A stretch of DNA of 64,000 nucleotides from Mycobacterium lentiflavum (GCF_022374895.2 NZ_CP092423.2:558001-622000); one strand, 5' to 3'; counted from the first letter of the stretch, positions 25,261 to 33,969 are shown. Notes: generated by a model not told the origin, from the letters alone. Program-made: numbers and translations.

Positions 25261-26361
25261 TTAGCTCGCGCCCGCCGCGATCACCTGGTCCACCTCGAGG
25301 GCCCGCTCGGCCATTTCGGCGTGTGCTTTGTCGAGCGCGTCGGCCTGATCCTCGTCGGCCTTCATCAGCGATTCGATGTCGAAGCCGGCCATGTCCAGGA
25401 CACCCATGTCCGAGAAGGCCTTCTGGATCTTGTTCCCCCACAGTCCGATGTCCTTGACGATCGGCACGATGCGGCTGAACAGGTGCGAGCGGAACTGGAT
25501 CATCAGTGGCGACGTGTCGACCCAGGCGGCGCACTCCTGGACGTCGAGGTCGAGGGTCTCGAACACCTCCTCGCCGCGGAACCGGTCGCGCATCAGGTAG
25601 CAGGCATCCACGACGAACTCTTCCCGCTCGTCGCGCTCGGCGTCCGTCAGCGCGCTGTAGTAGTCCTTCAGCGAGATTCGGCCAAAGGCGACGTGCCGGG
25701 CCTCGTCCTGCATGACGTAGGCCAGCAACTGCTTGGCCAGCGAGTCCGGTGCCGCCATGTCGCGCAGCACGCCGAACGCGGCGAGCGCTAGCCCTTCGAT
25801 GAGGACCTGCATGCCGAGATACGGCATGTCCCAGCGCGAGTCGCGCAGGGTGTCCTCCAGCAGCGCGGTCAGGTGCTTGTTGATCGGGTAGACCAGGCCG
25901 ACCTTCTCCTGCAGGAACCGCCCGAACGTCTCGACGTGCCGGGCCTCGTCCATCGTCTGGGTGGCCGCGTAGAACTTCGCGTCCAAGTCAGGGACGACCT
26001 CGACGATCTTGGCCGCGCACACCAGCGCGCCCTGCTCGCCGTGCAGGAACTGCGAGAAATTCCAGGCCTGGGAGTGCCGGCGCATCTCGGCGCGTCGTGA
26101 TTCGTCGGCCGCCTCCCACGCCGGGCTGCCGAACAGCGGATTGAACTCGTCGGGCAGCCCGACCGGGTTCATCGGGTCGACGTCTTGTTCCCAGTCGATG
26201 CGCGACTGGGCGTCCCACTGCTTGTCCTTGCCCTTCTGATATAGGGAAAGGAGCCGTGCGCGCCCCTCGTCGTACTCCCAGGTGAACCTGGCGTCGCCGG
26301 TGCTGGGGACCTGCCACGAATAGGGCTCGGGCACTTGCGTGTACTTGTCTCTCGTGGTCAT
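25261..26361 (-). CDS. Ferritin-like diiron protein (putative oxygenase)
   Basis: A 366-residue all-helical protein with a complete set of diiron ligands: Glu109 (HGEQGA), Glu139-x-x-His142 (DEARHVETF), Glu189 (LIEGLA) and Glu220-x-x-His223 (DEARHVAFG). This is the R2-like/AurF-like carboxylate-bridged diiron layout, so an O2-dependent oxidation is likely. The substrate is unknown. ATG 26361 follows GGAGAAAGG. The frame is open to 26439, but that extension lacks a ribosome binding site. The SDR gene lies 112 bases upstream on the same strand, and the two may form a small redox operon. Confidence 0.87.
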   Translation of the reverse strand: MTTRDKYTQVPEPYSWQVPSTGDARFTWEYDEGRARLLSLYQKGKDKQWDAQSRIDWEQDVDPMNPVGLPDEFNPLFGSPAWEAADESRRAEMRRHSQAWNFSQFLHGEQGALVCAAKIVEVVPDLDAKFYAATQTMDEARHVETFGRFLQEKVGLVYPINKHLTALLEDTLRDSRWDMPYLGMQVLIEGLALAAFGVLRDMAAPDSLAKQLLAYVMQDEARHVAFGRISLKDYYSALTDAERDEREEFVVDACYLMRDRFRGEEVFETLDLDVQECAAWVDTSPLMIQFRSHLFSRIVPIVKDIGLWGNKIQKAFSDMGVLDMAGFDIESLMKADEDQADALDKAHAEMAERALEVDQVIAAGAS

Positions 26362-26473
26362 GGGCTGCCGCCTTTCTCCAGCGTGACCAGTGGTCATGTG
26401 ATGGCTATCACAGTGCGCCGGATACGGCGGCACTGTCAACCCTCGTGAGCGAGCAAATGACCGCAGTCAAATG

Positions 26474-27277
26474 TCAGTGGAGGCGCGCGCTGCCGCCCAG
26501 GCCGATCTCGAGCACGCTTCCGGTGATGACCCCGGGATCGGTGACCAGATACAGCACGCCGCGACTGACGTCCTCGGGCTGCAGCCAGGGCTGTGGGATG
26601 GGGTTGGCTCTCATCATCCGGCGCACCAGATCGTCTGGGATGTCGTCACTTCCAGCCGGTTGCACCATCGGGGTTTGGACGGTGGTGGGGCAGATGACGT
26701 TGATCGTGATGCCCTCCTTGGCGACCTCTAACGCCGCGGACTTCGCCAGGCCGATGACACCCCACTTGGTGGCGTTGTAGGCGGCCAGCTCGGGAATGCC
26801 CATGCGGCCGCCCATCGAGGAGGTCACGACGATCCTGCCGAACCGCTGCTGTCGCATCACCGGTATCGCGGCCCGCAGGGTGTGGAATGTGCCGGTCAGG
26901 TTCGTATCGATGAGCTGTTGCCAGACCACATCGCTGACGTCTTCCAGCAGCCCGGTGCTGACGATTCCGGCATTGGCCACGACGATGTCGAGGCTGCCCA
27001 TGTCGGCGACTATCTGCATGATCGCGGCGCCGACCGCGGCAGAATCACGCACGTCCAGGGTCAGCGGTAGGCACCGCCGGCCCAGTTCCTCGACGAGTTT
27101 TGTCGTCTGCTCCAAGTCTTCCTCGGTGCCCAGGGGGTAGGTCAGCTCCGCCATCGCTTCGGGGGCATCGGCGACCACGATGTCGGCTCCGGCTGCAGCC
27201 AACGCCAGCGCATGCGAGCGGCCCTGCCCTCGAGCCCCGCCGGTGATCAAGGCCACGCGTCCATCCAAGGCACCCAT
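26474..27277 (-). CDS. Mycofactocin-coupled-type SDR oxidoreductase
   Basis: A 267-residue short-chain dehydrogenase/reductase. The NAD-binding motif TGGARGQGRSHA, NAG at the end of strand 4 (VVANAGIVST) and the catalytic Ser-Tyr-Lys (SSMGGRMG, then YNATK) are all present. The insert after the acidic strand-2 residue (PLGTEEDLEQTTKLVEELGR) is typical of the SDR group that carries non-exchangeable NAD and pairs with mycofactocin. Substrates are alcohols of unknown identity. No mycofactocin biosynthesis gene is in the window. It is located between the diiron gene and the DUF7159-like gene, all on the minus strand. Confidence 0.88.
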   Translation of the reverse strand: MGALDGRVALITGGARGQGRSHALALAAAGADIVVADAPEAMAELTYPLGTEEDLEQTTKLVEELGRRCLPLTLDVRDSAAVGAAIMQIVADMGSLDIVVANAGIVSTGLLEDVSDVVWQQLIDTNLTGTFHTLRAAIPVMRQQRFGRIVVTSSMGGRMGIPELAAYNATKWGVIGLAKSAALEVAKEGITINVICPTTVQTPMVQPAGSDDIPDDLVRRMMRANPIPQPWLQPEDVSRGVLYLVTDPGVITGSVLEIGLGGSARLH

Positions 27278-27374
27278 GGGGATAGAAGCTACCAGCGAGT
27301 TAGCCGCTTACCGGCCGCCGGTGTTGTCTCATGAAAGCTATTGTCGCGGAGCAGATTTCGTGGCTCACAGTCGG

Positions 27375-27993
27375 CTAGTGGTGGCCGCTACCGCTCTCGC
27401 CGCCGGAGCTGCTGCCGGTGCTGGAGCTTCCGCTGCTGCCGGATCCCGAGCTGCTGCTGCCGCTACTGCTAGAGCTGCTGCCAACTTCGGCGCCACCGCT
27501 GCTGCTGGAAGTGCTGCCACCGCCAACTTCGGCGCCACCGCTGCTCGGGCTGCTGCCGCCGCCGCTCGGGGTGCTGCCACCGCTGACGGGCCCGCCGGCG
27601 CTGGGGGTTTCGCCACCGCCGGTCGGCACACCGGCACTTGGGCCGCTGCCGCTGCCGCTGCTGCTCGGGGTGCTGCCGCCGCCGGTAGGCGTGCCGCCGG
27701 TAGGCGTGCCACCGGTTGCGGGCTCGCCAACGCCGGTCGGCGTGCCGCCGTGCGGACTGCCGCTGGTCGACCCGCCGCTGCCGGGCGAAGTGCCGCCCTC
27801 AGCAGGCCCGCCGCCCGGAGTGCCGGGGCCGGAAGCGGGCCCACCTCCGCCGGGAGAGCCGTGGCCGGGGCCGGTTCCCGGCAGTGGCCCGCCAGGGTGC
27901 GGCCCGCCGCTGCCGGGATTGCTGTGACCGGATCCCGGGCCACCAACCGGCCCGCCACCGCCGGAGCTGGGCGGTGGGCCTTGCCACGGGGGG
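27375..27993 (-). pseudogene. Out-of-frame Gly/Ser/Pro-rich tail of the DUF7159-like gene
   Basis: This is the original 3' part of the gene at 27799-29304, now displaced by +1 base. Read in its own frame it continues WQGPPPSSGGGG and then Gly/Pro/Ser repeats (GGTPTGVGEPATGG, SSSSGGAEVG) to GGESGSGHH and a TAG at 27375-27377. The paralogue at 35542 also ends in GGHH. The junction is a run of six C on the minus strand (plus-strand G 27988-27993). Removing one base restores a single frame that flows from YVPPPLHRPPP into WQGPPPSS. Either the strain is frameshifted or the read has a homopolymer error. Confidence 0.75.
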
Positions 27994-29304
27994 CGGCCGG
28001 TGCAACGGCGGCGGGACGTAGATCGGCGGCCACGAGTGCGGCGGAGCCTCGACCACGGGCGGAGTCACCGTTGGGTTGGGCAGCTGAACCGGAGGCTCGG
28101 GAGCCGGGACGAACACGGGAACAGGCAGGGCCGGGGCCGCGGGGACCACAGCGGCCGGGGCCGCGGGCACCACAACGGGCGGCGCCGCCGGAGCCGGAGG
28201 CGGCATGATCCGCGGTGGACTCAACGGTTGAGGCGCCTCCATCTTCATCGCAGCGACTTCTGGAGCGGGCAAGAGTGCCTGCTGGACCGGGGCGACGATG
28301 CCCTTGATCGGGGCGGGCAACGCATCGACGGTCGTGCGGATGCCGAGTGACAGCGCGATCTCCAAGGCCAGTGCCGCACTGAATCCGGCTATTGCCACCA
28401 CACTTCCGACCAGCAGCGCCGGCCTCGGGCGGGGCTGACTGTCATCCGGCGCGCCCAGGATCACCGTCGGGGCGTCGGCCTCGTCGTCGGCCACGGCGCT
28501 GTACGCGAGGTCGTCCTGGCCGAGCTGGGCGTCGGTGGCACTCAAATATTCAGGCACGGCAGATACGTGGACGGCACCCGTGCCGGGGTCTTGGGCGTAG
28601 GCCCACGCGGTGGTGGCCGACGCGAGCGTGTTCGCGGACGCCAGCGCCGCACCTCGGGCCAGTGCCGTCTCCGGTTCTTCCGGCACATTCACGACGAGCG
28701 ACGTCGCCTCTTCTAACCGCCGCCTGATCGCGGTGACGTCGACACCGGTGCCGACCACGAACACGCCGCCGGGAGGAGTCGGCAGCTCGTCAAGGCCGGC
28801 GACCAGCTCGAGCAGCTCCGCGGTGACGATCTGCCCGGCCTCGGTATCCCACTGGTCTTCGTGGACATCGTTGATGGAGCCGTCGGAGGTCTCCACGACG
28901 GCCAACGTCGCGGTCTCGGGCCCCACGAAAAGCACTGCGGTGCGTTCGTAACCCATTGCCCCGCCGACAGATTGGGTCAATGCGGCCGCGGCCACAAACG
29001 CTGAGACCAGCAAGACGTTCTCAATCTTGTGGGCGGCCAGCACATCACGCAGCACTGCGGCTTCGAGCTGGTCGGTGCATGCCACGCCGATGGAGTCCAG
29101 TTCGAGTCCTGCGTCGGCCGCATCCTCGCGAGTACACGTGATCGCGGCAATCACGCGATCGGACGCGCTGACGGTAGGCGAATTGTCGGCAGCGGTGATG
29201 GGGAACTCGGTCTCGTCGATCGTTGCGCCGTCGGCATTTTCGCCTTGCAGCATCACCATTTGAACCGATTCCGGCGCTATCGAAACTCCGAGCACGATGT
29301 CCAT
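27799..29304 (-). CDS. DUF7159-like degenerate ASKHA-fold membrane protein, paralogue A (frameshifted tail)
   Basis: The protein has 501 residues as read. The start MDIVLGVSIAPESVQMVMLQ is shared with the paralogues at 35542 and 37886. Residues 1-245 resemble a stripped actin/Hsp70 fold: a GVS phosphate-1 strand, TAVLFVGPETATLAVVE in the phosphate-2 position without the Asp-Gly pair, GGVFVVGTGVD in the adenosine position and ALARGAALASA, as at the end of Hsp70 ATPase domains. A transmembrane helix (VVAIAGFSAALALEIALSLG, about 300-320) leads to a Pro/Ala/Val-rich tail. After about residue 430 the reading frame is wrong (RRWRAGWWPG is Arg-rich), so the last 70 residues are probably not native. 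ATG 29304 follows GGGAGG. Confidence 0.8.
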   Translation of the reverse strand: MDIVLGVSIAPESVQMVMLQGENADGATIDETEFPITAADNSPTVSASDRVIAAITCTREDAADAGLELDSIGVACTDQLEAAVLRDVLAAHKIENVLLVSAFVAAAALTQSVGGAMGYERTAVLFVGPETATLAVVETSDGSINDVHEDQWDTEAGQIVTAELLELVAGLDELPTPPGGVFVVGTGVDVTAIRRRLEEATSLVVNVPEEPETALARGAALASANTLASATTAWAYAQDPGTGAVHVSAVPEYLSATDAQLGQDDLAYSAVADDEADAPTVILGAPDDSQPRPRPALLVGSVVAIAGFSAALALEIALSLGIRTTVDALPAPIKGIVAPVQQALLPAPEVAAMKMEAPQPLSPPRIMPPPAPAAPPVVVPAAPAAVVPAAPALPVPVFVPAPEPPVQLPNPTVTPPVVEAPPHSWPPIYVPPPLHRPPPVARPTAQLRRWRAGWWPGIRSQQSRQRRAAPWRATAGNRPRPRLSRRRWARFRPRHSGRRAC

Positions 29305-29545
29305 TGCCCACGCCTCCCAGCCACGCGGTCTCAATGACCTGATCGTCGCTGTCGCGGCTGTGTCCAGATCCTGCGGATGCTATGTAGGCGTTATGAAGCC
29401 ATGAAGCCATGAAGGCTATGACGGCTCGCCTTCGGCGGTGATACTGGTTGACAGATCGCAGAAACCTATCGATGTCGGCGGACGATGGTCAGTCCCTACC
29501 CAGCCGATCTGCATCACGCGCTGAACGTGTTGCGCGCGGGGCTGA

Positions 29546-30304
29546 TCACTCGGGCTTACGGACCTCAACGAGCAGCCGGGTCGAGTGCGCGACGAACGGG
29601 CCCTCGCTCTCGATCTGTTCGTGAAGTTCCCGCAGCCGGTCCCGGTAGCGCTGCACGGTGAAGTCCGGCACCGTCCAAACCACCTTGCGCAGGAAATAGA
29701 TAACGGCGCCGATGTCGAAAAATTCGGCCCGCAGCCGCTCCATGCGTAAGTCCACGATCTGTAGGCCCGCAGCTTGTGCTTGCGCGCGCACGGTGTCCGG
29801 ATGCAACTCGGCCCATATCTCCAGTTGCGGCGCGGTGAAATACTCGACCAGCTCGCGCACCGTGGCAGGCCCGATGTGCTGCGCGAAGTAGGTGCCGCCC
29901 GGCCGAAGCACCCGAAGGATCTCGGCCCACCACACGGAGATCGGATGACGCGTGGTCACCAGGTCGAACGCTTCATCAGCGAACGGCAACGGTGGCTCAT
30001 CTCGGGTCGCCACGAGCACCACGCCGAGCGGATGTAAGCGTTGGGTTGCCAGGGCCGCGTTCGGGGGCCAGGTCTCGAGGGCCGCCATGGTGGGTGGAAA
30101 CGGTCCCGCGCCGGCCAGCACCTCCCCACCTCCGGTGTGAATGTCCAGCGCGGCCGACACCGTCGCCAAACGGTTGCTCAGCAACCGCTGATAGCCCCAG
30201 GACGGCCTTTCCTCGGTCGCACGGCCGTCGAGCCAGGAGAAGTCCCAGCCGTCAACGGATACTGACTCGGCTTCGGCAACGAGATCTTCGAATGTTCGAG
30301 ACAT
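29546..30304 (-). CDS. SAM-dependent methyltransferase-like protein
   Basis: A 252-residue class I methyltransferase-like protein. Post-motif landmarks are clear: LPFADEAFDLVTTRHPISVW (motif II/IV region) and ILRVLRPGGTYFAQHIGP (motif III). Motif I is weak (IHTGGGEVLAGAGPFPP), so the cofactor loop may be altered. The N-terminus (FEDLVAEAESVSVDGWDFSW) is common in actinobacterial homologues. ATG 30304 is preferred because GAGG lies 9 bases upstream; ATG 30313 is in frame. It is divergent from the sulfotransferase gene. Substrate unknown. Confidence 0.8.
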   Translation of the reverse strand: MSRTFEDLVAEAESVSVDGWDFSWLDGRATEERPSWGYQRLLSNRLATVSAALDIHTGGGEVLAGAGPFPPTMAALETWPPNAALATQRLHPLGVVLVATRDEPPLPFADEAFDLVTTRHPISVWWAEILRVLRPGGTYFAQHIGPATVRELVEYFTAPQLEIWAELHPDTVRAQAQAAGLQIVDLRMERLRAEFFDIGAVIYFLRKVVWTVPDFTVQRYRDRLRELHEQIESEGPFVAHSTRLLVEVRKPE

Positions 30305-30432
30305 ACATTGCATCCTCGTCAAGTGTCGATCGCACGTCGTGGAAGCGATCGTAGGCACGCTCGACACAATGGCAACAACGCATAAAACTTCTGGATGGCG
30401 GCGTACGAGCAACCCGGGAGGGGTCGAATGCC

Positions 30433-31215
30433 ATGAGACATGCAACGTATGTCATCGCCTCGACTCCTCGTTCGGGTAGTTCACTTCTGGCCGCGGGCCT
30501 CGTTGCGACTGGAGTTGCCGGGCGGCCCGAGGAGTACTTCACGCCCGACCACATCGGGGCCTACAAAAAAGATCTCAAACTGCCGATGAATTGCTCATGG
30601 GAGGAATATCTGGCGAAGGTTACGGAGTTCGCGGCGACCCCGAATGGTGTTCGGGGCGTGAAAATTCATTGGCGGCATGTCGTTTCGCTTGCGCAGACCC
30701 TGGGCTTGGGTGGCGATCCGGGAGTTGTTCTCGAAAAACTTTTCCCTACAGCAGTTTTCGTAAATATCGTCCGCGCTGATCAGCGCGCGCAGGCCCTTTC
30801 GCTGTTTCGTGCCGAAACGACCGGCGAGTGGTTTCGTTCTCGCGGATCATCGCGAAGTGTGCGCCCCTGGGGGCTCTATATGGCTCGGCCTACACCCGGC
30901 GAGGTCGCGGTCGATCTCACCCGCGTCGCGCCGACATACGAGCAGATAGTGGAGATAGAACGCAGTCTCAACGCCGAACAGGCAGCGTGGATCGACTACT
31001 TCACCACTCGGCGTCGTACGGTTCTGACGGTCCAGTACGAAGAGCTCGACGCGAATTATGCCGGTGCGATTGCGCGAGTTCTGCAGTTCCTCGGCGCCGA
31101 TCCCGCGCGTGCCGCCGGCTTGCCCCAGCCCCCGCTTGAGCGTCAGTCCGACCACATCAACGACAGCTGGCGGCGACAAATTGACCAGCAGCATCGCGAG
31201 TTTCGCGGCTGGTGA
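30433..31215 (+). CDS. Stf0-type sulfotransferase (trehalose 2-sulfotransferase-like)
   Basis: A 260-residue protein. The 5'-phosphosulfate-binding loop IASTPRSGSSLLAAGL (about 8-23) and the Stf0 phrase RPEEYFTPDH follow directly, with GVRGVKIHWRHV and FVNIVRADQRAQALSLFRA further on. Stf0 transfers sulfate from PAPS to the 2-position of trehalose to start sulfolipid synthesis in M. tuberculosis. Outside the sulfolipid locus such homologues may sulfate other sugars or lipids. No pks2/papA partner is nearby, so the substrate here is open. ATG 30433 is just inside a GGAGGGG context. Confidence 0.9.
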   Translation: MRHATYVIASTPRSGSSLLAAGLVATGVAGRPEEYFTPDHIGAYKKDLKLPMNCSWEEYLAKVTEFAATPNGVRGVKIHWRHVVSLAQTLGLGGDPGVVLEKLFPTAVFVNIVRADQRAQALSLFRAETTGEWFRSRGSSRSVRPWGLYMARPTPGEVAVDLTRVAPTYEQIVEIERSLNAEQAAWIDYFTTRRRTVLTVQYEELDANYAGAIARVLQFLGADPARAAGLPQPPLERQSDHINDSWRRQIDQQHREFRGW

Positions 31216-31302
31216 TAGCAGCGTCGATGTTGGGATCGGTAGCAACCCGCTGGGTGTGCACTTACCGCGACGAGATAATCCGCGCCACCCGAGGGAGTTC
31301 CC

Positions 31303-31677
31303 ATGAGGATTGCCGCCATCGCACTTGCCGGTCTTTTGGCCGGCACATCGCTTACCGCTGGTCCCGCCCAGGCGGCCGTGACGGCCGGGCCGCTGCAAGC
31401 CCACAGCTATCCGCTGCAGCCACCGCCCGGTCCCGTTGTCGATCCCGATCCGCTGGTGGCGGTGCAGAACTTTCAAGCCCACATCTCCGATCTGCACGAC
31501 AATTGGGATGCCCTCAGCCCGGACGAGCGGAATCGGCGGCTACAGGCCTTACAACAGGAGGCCCCCGTGGTCGAGGCCGAGACTCGCAATCTGCCGCCGG
31601 GTCAGCAGCTGCAGGTCGAGGGCATGCTCTTGTCGGCGATGTTTCAGCTGACCGATCTGCTTCGGCGCATGCGATAA
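31303..31677 (+). CDS. Small secreted helical protein
   Basis: The precursor has 124 residues. A signal peptide (MRIAAIALAGLLAGTSLTAG, cleavage near PAQAAV) precedes a Pro-rich linker (YPLQPPPGPVVDPDP) and a helical C-terminal domain (LVAVQNFQAHISDLHDNWDA, then RRLQALQQEAPVVEAE). There is no Cys. The region after PDPL looks like a small helical bundle and resembles mycobacterial haemophore-like or uncharacterised secreted proteins, but I cannot assign it. GAGGGAG lies before the ATG. Confidence 0.75.
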   Translation: MRIAAIALAGLLAGTSLTAGPAQAAVTAGPLQAHSYPLQPPPGPVVDPDPLVAVQNFQAHISDLHDNWDALSPDERNRRLQALQQEAPVVEAETRNLPPGQQLQVEGMLLSAMFQLTDLLRRMR

Positions 31678-31861
31678 GTGCACTGGCTCGGCTCCGCCCG
31701 TGGGAGTGATGCGTGGCGCGACGAGGACTGGCTCGGCTAACGGATCGCAGAGATCCGGAGTGTCCAGACAGTCCTGCGCACAGCACGACTCCCCGACGAA
31801 GACACTGAATCGCGTTGTGCGCGAGGTCGCTCACCCAGCCGCATTATTGCGTTTTCATCTG

Positions 31862-31890
31862 ACTATTGATGTAATAGTTGACTTACGTAA
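31862..31890. promoter_or_regulatory. YodB-box-like operator upstream of the tautomerase-HxlR unit
   Basis: ACTATT-GATGT-AATAGT (31862-31878) is a perfect dyad immediately followed by a TTGACT hexamer (31878-31883) and the palindrome TTACGTAA (31883-31890). A further AATAGTAAC half-site lies at about 31892-31900. The TACTATT/AATAGTA core is, from memory, the operator of the B. subtilis HxlR/DUF24 regulator YodB. An HxlR gene with the redox Cys lies at 32366-32731 in the same unit, so autoregulation is likely. No convincing -10 is visible. Confidence 0.55.
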
Positions 31891-31921
31891 AAATAGTAAC
31901 GTGCGAAAAGAGAGGCCCTCC

Positions 31922-32356
31922 ATGCCCGTGTATCAATGTGTCAGCTCTGCGGGGCTGGTATCCGCCGACGCCCGCGCCCGCATCGCGCAGGACATAACGC
32001 GCTTACACTGCGAAGTCACCGGCGCACCAGCAGCTTTCGTCAACGTGCTGTTCTCGGAGTACGTCAGCGGTGAGCTGTTCACCGGCGGCCAGCCCTCCCA
32101 GAATTCGTTCATTGCCGCAGAGATCCGGGCGGGCCGCGACTTGGACACCCGCCAGGCACTGCTGCGGGAACTGAGTGGGATTTGGACCGAGGCGACGGGT
32201 CAGAACGAAGCCCAACTGCTGGTCGCGATCAAGGAGACTCCTGCCGAGAATGCAATGGAGGCCGGACTGATGTTTCCCAAGCCCGGCGAGGAAGCGCAGT
32301 GGATGAGCGAAAACAGTGACAAGCTGGCGGCGCTCGGATGGAACGTCTCCACGTAG
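31922..32356 (+). CDS. Tautomerase-superfamily enzyme (cis-CaaD-like)
   Basis: A 144-residue protein starting MPVYQCVSSAGLVSADARAR. Removal of Met exposes the N-terminal Pro that is the catalytic base in 4-oxalocrotonate tautomerase, MIF and cis-3-chloroacrylic acid dehalogenase. The length of about 145 and the SEYVSGELFTGGQPSQNSFI segment fit the cis-CaaD subgroup, a fused pair of beta-alpha-beta units. It should act on enol/keto acids or unsaturated acids. GAGAGG lies 7 bases upstream of ATG 31922. It is followed at a 9-base gap by the HxlR gene, so they are co-transcribed. Confidence 0.87.
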   Translation: MPVYQCVSSAGLVSADARARIAQDITRLHCEVTGAPAAFVNVLFSEYVSGELFTGGQPSQNSFIAAEIRAGRDLDTRQALLRELSGIWTEATGQNEAQLLVAIKETPAENAMEAGLMFPKPGEEAQWMSENSDKLAALGWNVST

Positions 32357-32365
32357 CATGCCCAA

Positions 32366-32731
32366 ATGACCCGCGTGCCAGGGAGTAAGGGCTGGCTGCC
32401 GTACTGCCCTTACTACGCAGTGGCCGGTGACATTCTGAGCCAGCGATGGGCTGCGCTGATTCTGCGCGTGCTGGTGGCTGGTCCGGCGCGGTTTGGCGAG
32501 ATCTCTTCGGCCATCCCCAACATGACCGACCGACTGCTGTCTCAACGCCTCAAGGACCTTGAGGCGGCCGGGCTTGTCGAACGTACCCTCGGCGACGGCC
32601 GTCCAGCGCGAATTCACTACCAGCTCACCGAGAAAGGCGTCGAGCTTGGCGCGGTGCTGCTCGAACTCAATCGCTGGGCCCTGAAGTGGGTGAACCCCGA
32701 GGACGTGGAGCGGCCAACGCCCGTCGACTGA
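32366..32731 (+). CDS. HxlR-family (DUF24) redox-type regulator
   Basis: A 121-residue winged-helix protein. LPYCPYYAVAGDILSQRWAA contains the conserved N-terminal Cys14 that senses electrophiles, quinones or hypochlorite in YodB, HypR and QorR. The recognition helix is NMTDRLLSQRLKDLEAAGLV and the wing RTLGDGRPARIHYQLT. It lies between a tautomerase and a quinone-reductase-like MDR gene. A YodB-like dyad upstream of the tautomerase supports a repressor lifted by Cys modification; that mechanism is inferred from the family. Confidence 0.9.
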   Translation: MTRVPGSKGWLPYCPYYAVAGDILSQRWAALILRVLVAGPARFGEISSAIPNMTDRLLSQRLKDLEAAGLVERTLGDGRPARIHYQLTEKGVELGAVLLELNRWALKWVNPEDVERPTPVD

Positions 32732-32841
32732 ACTCTTTGGCGCCACCCCGTCTCGAAGTGGAGAAAAAGCCTGGTGCAAAGGTCGTAGGCTCGCTTGGGC
32801 GGCCGCTCACACAGCGGGCTCACCTTCAATGGAGGCTTGAT

Positions 32842-33807
32842 ATGCGCGCCATACAGATTGAACAGTTCGGCGATCCCGCACAGGTGATCCGGGTCGTGGA
32901 CATCGAGGAGCCGCCACCGCCGGGTCCGCGTGAGGTTTTGGTGGGCGTTGAGTTCTCGCCGTTGAACAAACACGACCTACTCGTCGTCCTCGGTATGCTG
33001 GCGCGACCGCCGCTGCCCCATATACCTGGCGCAGAGGGGGTCGCTCGCGTGCTTGCCACTGGCTCCGAGGTTGACGGGCTTCAGGTCGGCGATCTGGTCG
33101 TGCTACCTCTGTATTCGGGTGCATGGCGTGAGCGGCTCGTCGTGCCCGCGGATGGCCTGTTCGCACTCCCCGCCGGTGGTGACATCGAGCAGTACTCGAT
33201 GCTGGGCAGCAATCCCCCGACGGCGGGGTTGATGCTCAGTGAATGCACCCGTCTGCAGCCCGGTGACTGGGTGGTTCAGAACGCCGCGAATTCCGGTGTG
33301 GGGCGGTCATTGATCGCGCTAGCAAAGCTTCGTGGACTGAAGACGATCAACCTGGTCCGTGATGACGCAACGTTCGCCGAGCTGACTGCAGCCGGGGCCG
33401 ACGTGGTCCATGTCGATGACGACGATGCGGTCGGTGATGTTCGAGCAGCCATAGGCGACGCGCGAGTGGCGTTGGCAGTGGATTCCGTGGGTGGTCCAGG
33501 GGTGGCGCAGCAGCTCGGTTTGCTGTCCGATGGTGGATGGTTGGTCAGCTATTCCTGGGCCCGGGACGAACCGATGTGGGTCGATACCCCGATACTTGTC
33601 GCTAAGCACATCACGGTCCGTGGATTCTTTGTCGGCGACTTCGATTACCGCGACAAGGTGGTTCCTGTAATTCGTGAGGTGGCACCGCTGGTTGCCGACG
33701 GCTCTCTTGCTGTCCCCGTAGCAGCCGTGTACCCCCTGGAACAGATCTCGGACGCGGTGCAGAATCTCTTACGAGGCGGCAAGATCCTGCTGAAAGTGGC
33801 GGGGTGA
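32842..33807 (+). CDS. Quinone/enoyl reductase-like MDR oxidoreductase
   Basis: A 321-residue zinc-independent MDR enzyme (MRAIQIEQFGDPAQVIRVVD). The catalytic-fold half has SPLNKHDLLVVLG and PHIPGAEGVARVL. The nucleotide-binding half has WVVQNAANSGVGRSLIALAK (about 145-164), the pattern of trans-2-enoyl-CoA reductase and QOR. It should reduce enones or quinones with NADPH. ATG 32842 is set by GGAGG (32831-32835); the longer open frame to 32686 overlaps the HxlR gene and is not used. Together with the tautomerase and HxlR genes it makes a coherent electrophile-handling unit. Confidence 0.88.
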   Translation: MRAIQIEQFGDPAQVIRVVDIEEPPPPGPREVLVGVEFSPLNKHDLLVVLGMLARPPLPHIPGAEGVARVLATGSEVDGLQVGDLVVLPLYSGAWRERLVVPADGLFALPAGGDIEQYSMLGSNPPTAGLMLSECTRLQPGDWVVQNAANSGVGRSLIALAKLRGLKTINLVRDDATFAELTAAGADVVHVDDDDAVGDVRAAIGDARVALAVDSVGGPGVAQQLGLLSDGGWLVSYSWARDEPMWVDTPILVAKHITVRGFFVGDFDYRDKVVPVIREVAPLVADGSLAVPVAAVYPLEQISDAVQNLLRGGKILLKVAG

Positions 33808-33969
33808 GGCGGCCCGCTCAGCCACTGCGCTCGCCCGGGTAGCCGCGTGCCTCTCTCCGCCGAGCCAGACCTTCAATGGCACGCTTGGGATAGTAAAGCC
33901 GAGTACGGGACCGTCAGGGGACCGCCAGTCATCGCGTCGGACGCTCCGGCGCATAAGCCCTAGTAATCG

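Noticed and set aside
27365..28033. 222-codon minus-strand frame in the tail of DUF7159 paralogue A
   Set aside because: It is a third-frame Ala/Arg/Pro shadow. The frame that ends at 27375 with GHH agrees with paralogue B.
29393..29415. ATGAAGCC tandem octamers upstream of DUF7159 paralogue A
   Set aside because: Only about 2.5 copies and no link to a promoter; too short to support a feature.
29448..29472. TTGACA hexamer with a nearby TATCGA as a plus-strand promoter
   Set aside because: The spacing is about 13 bases and no gene lies downstream on that strand.
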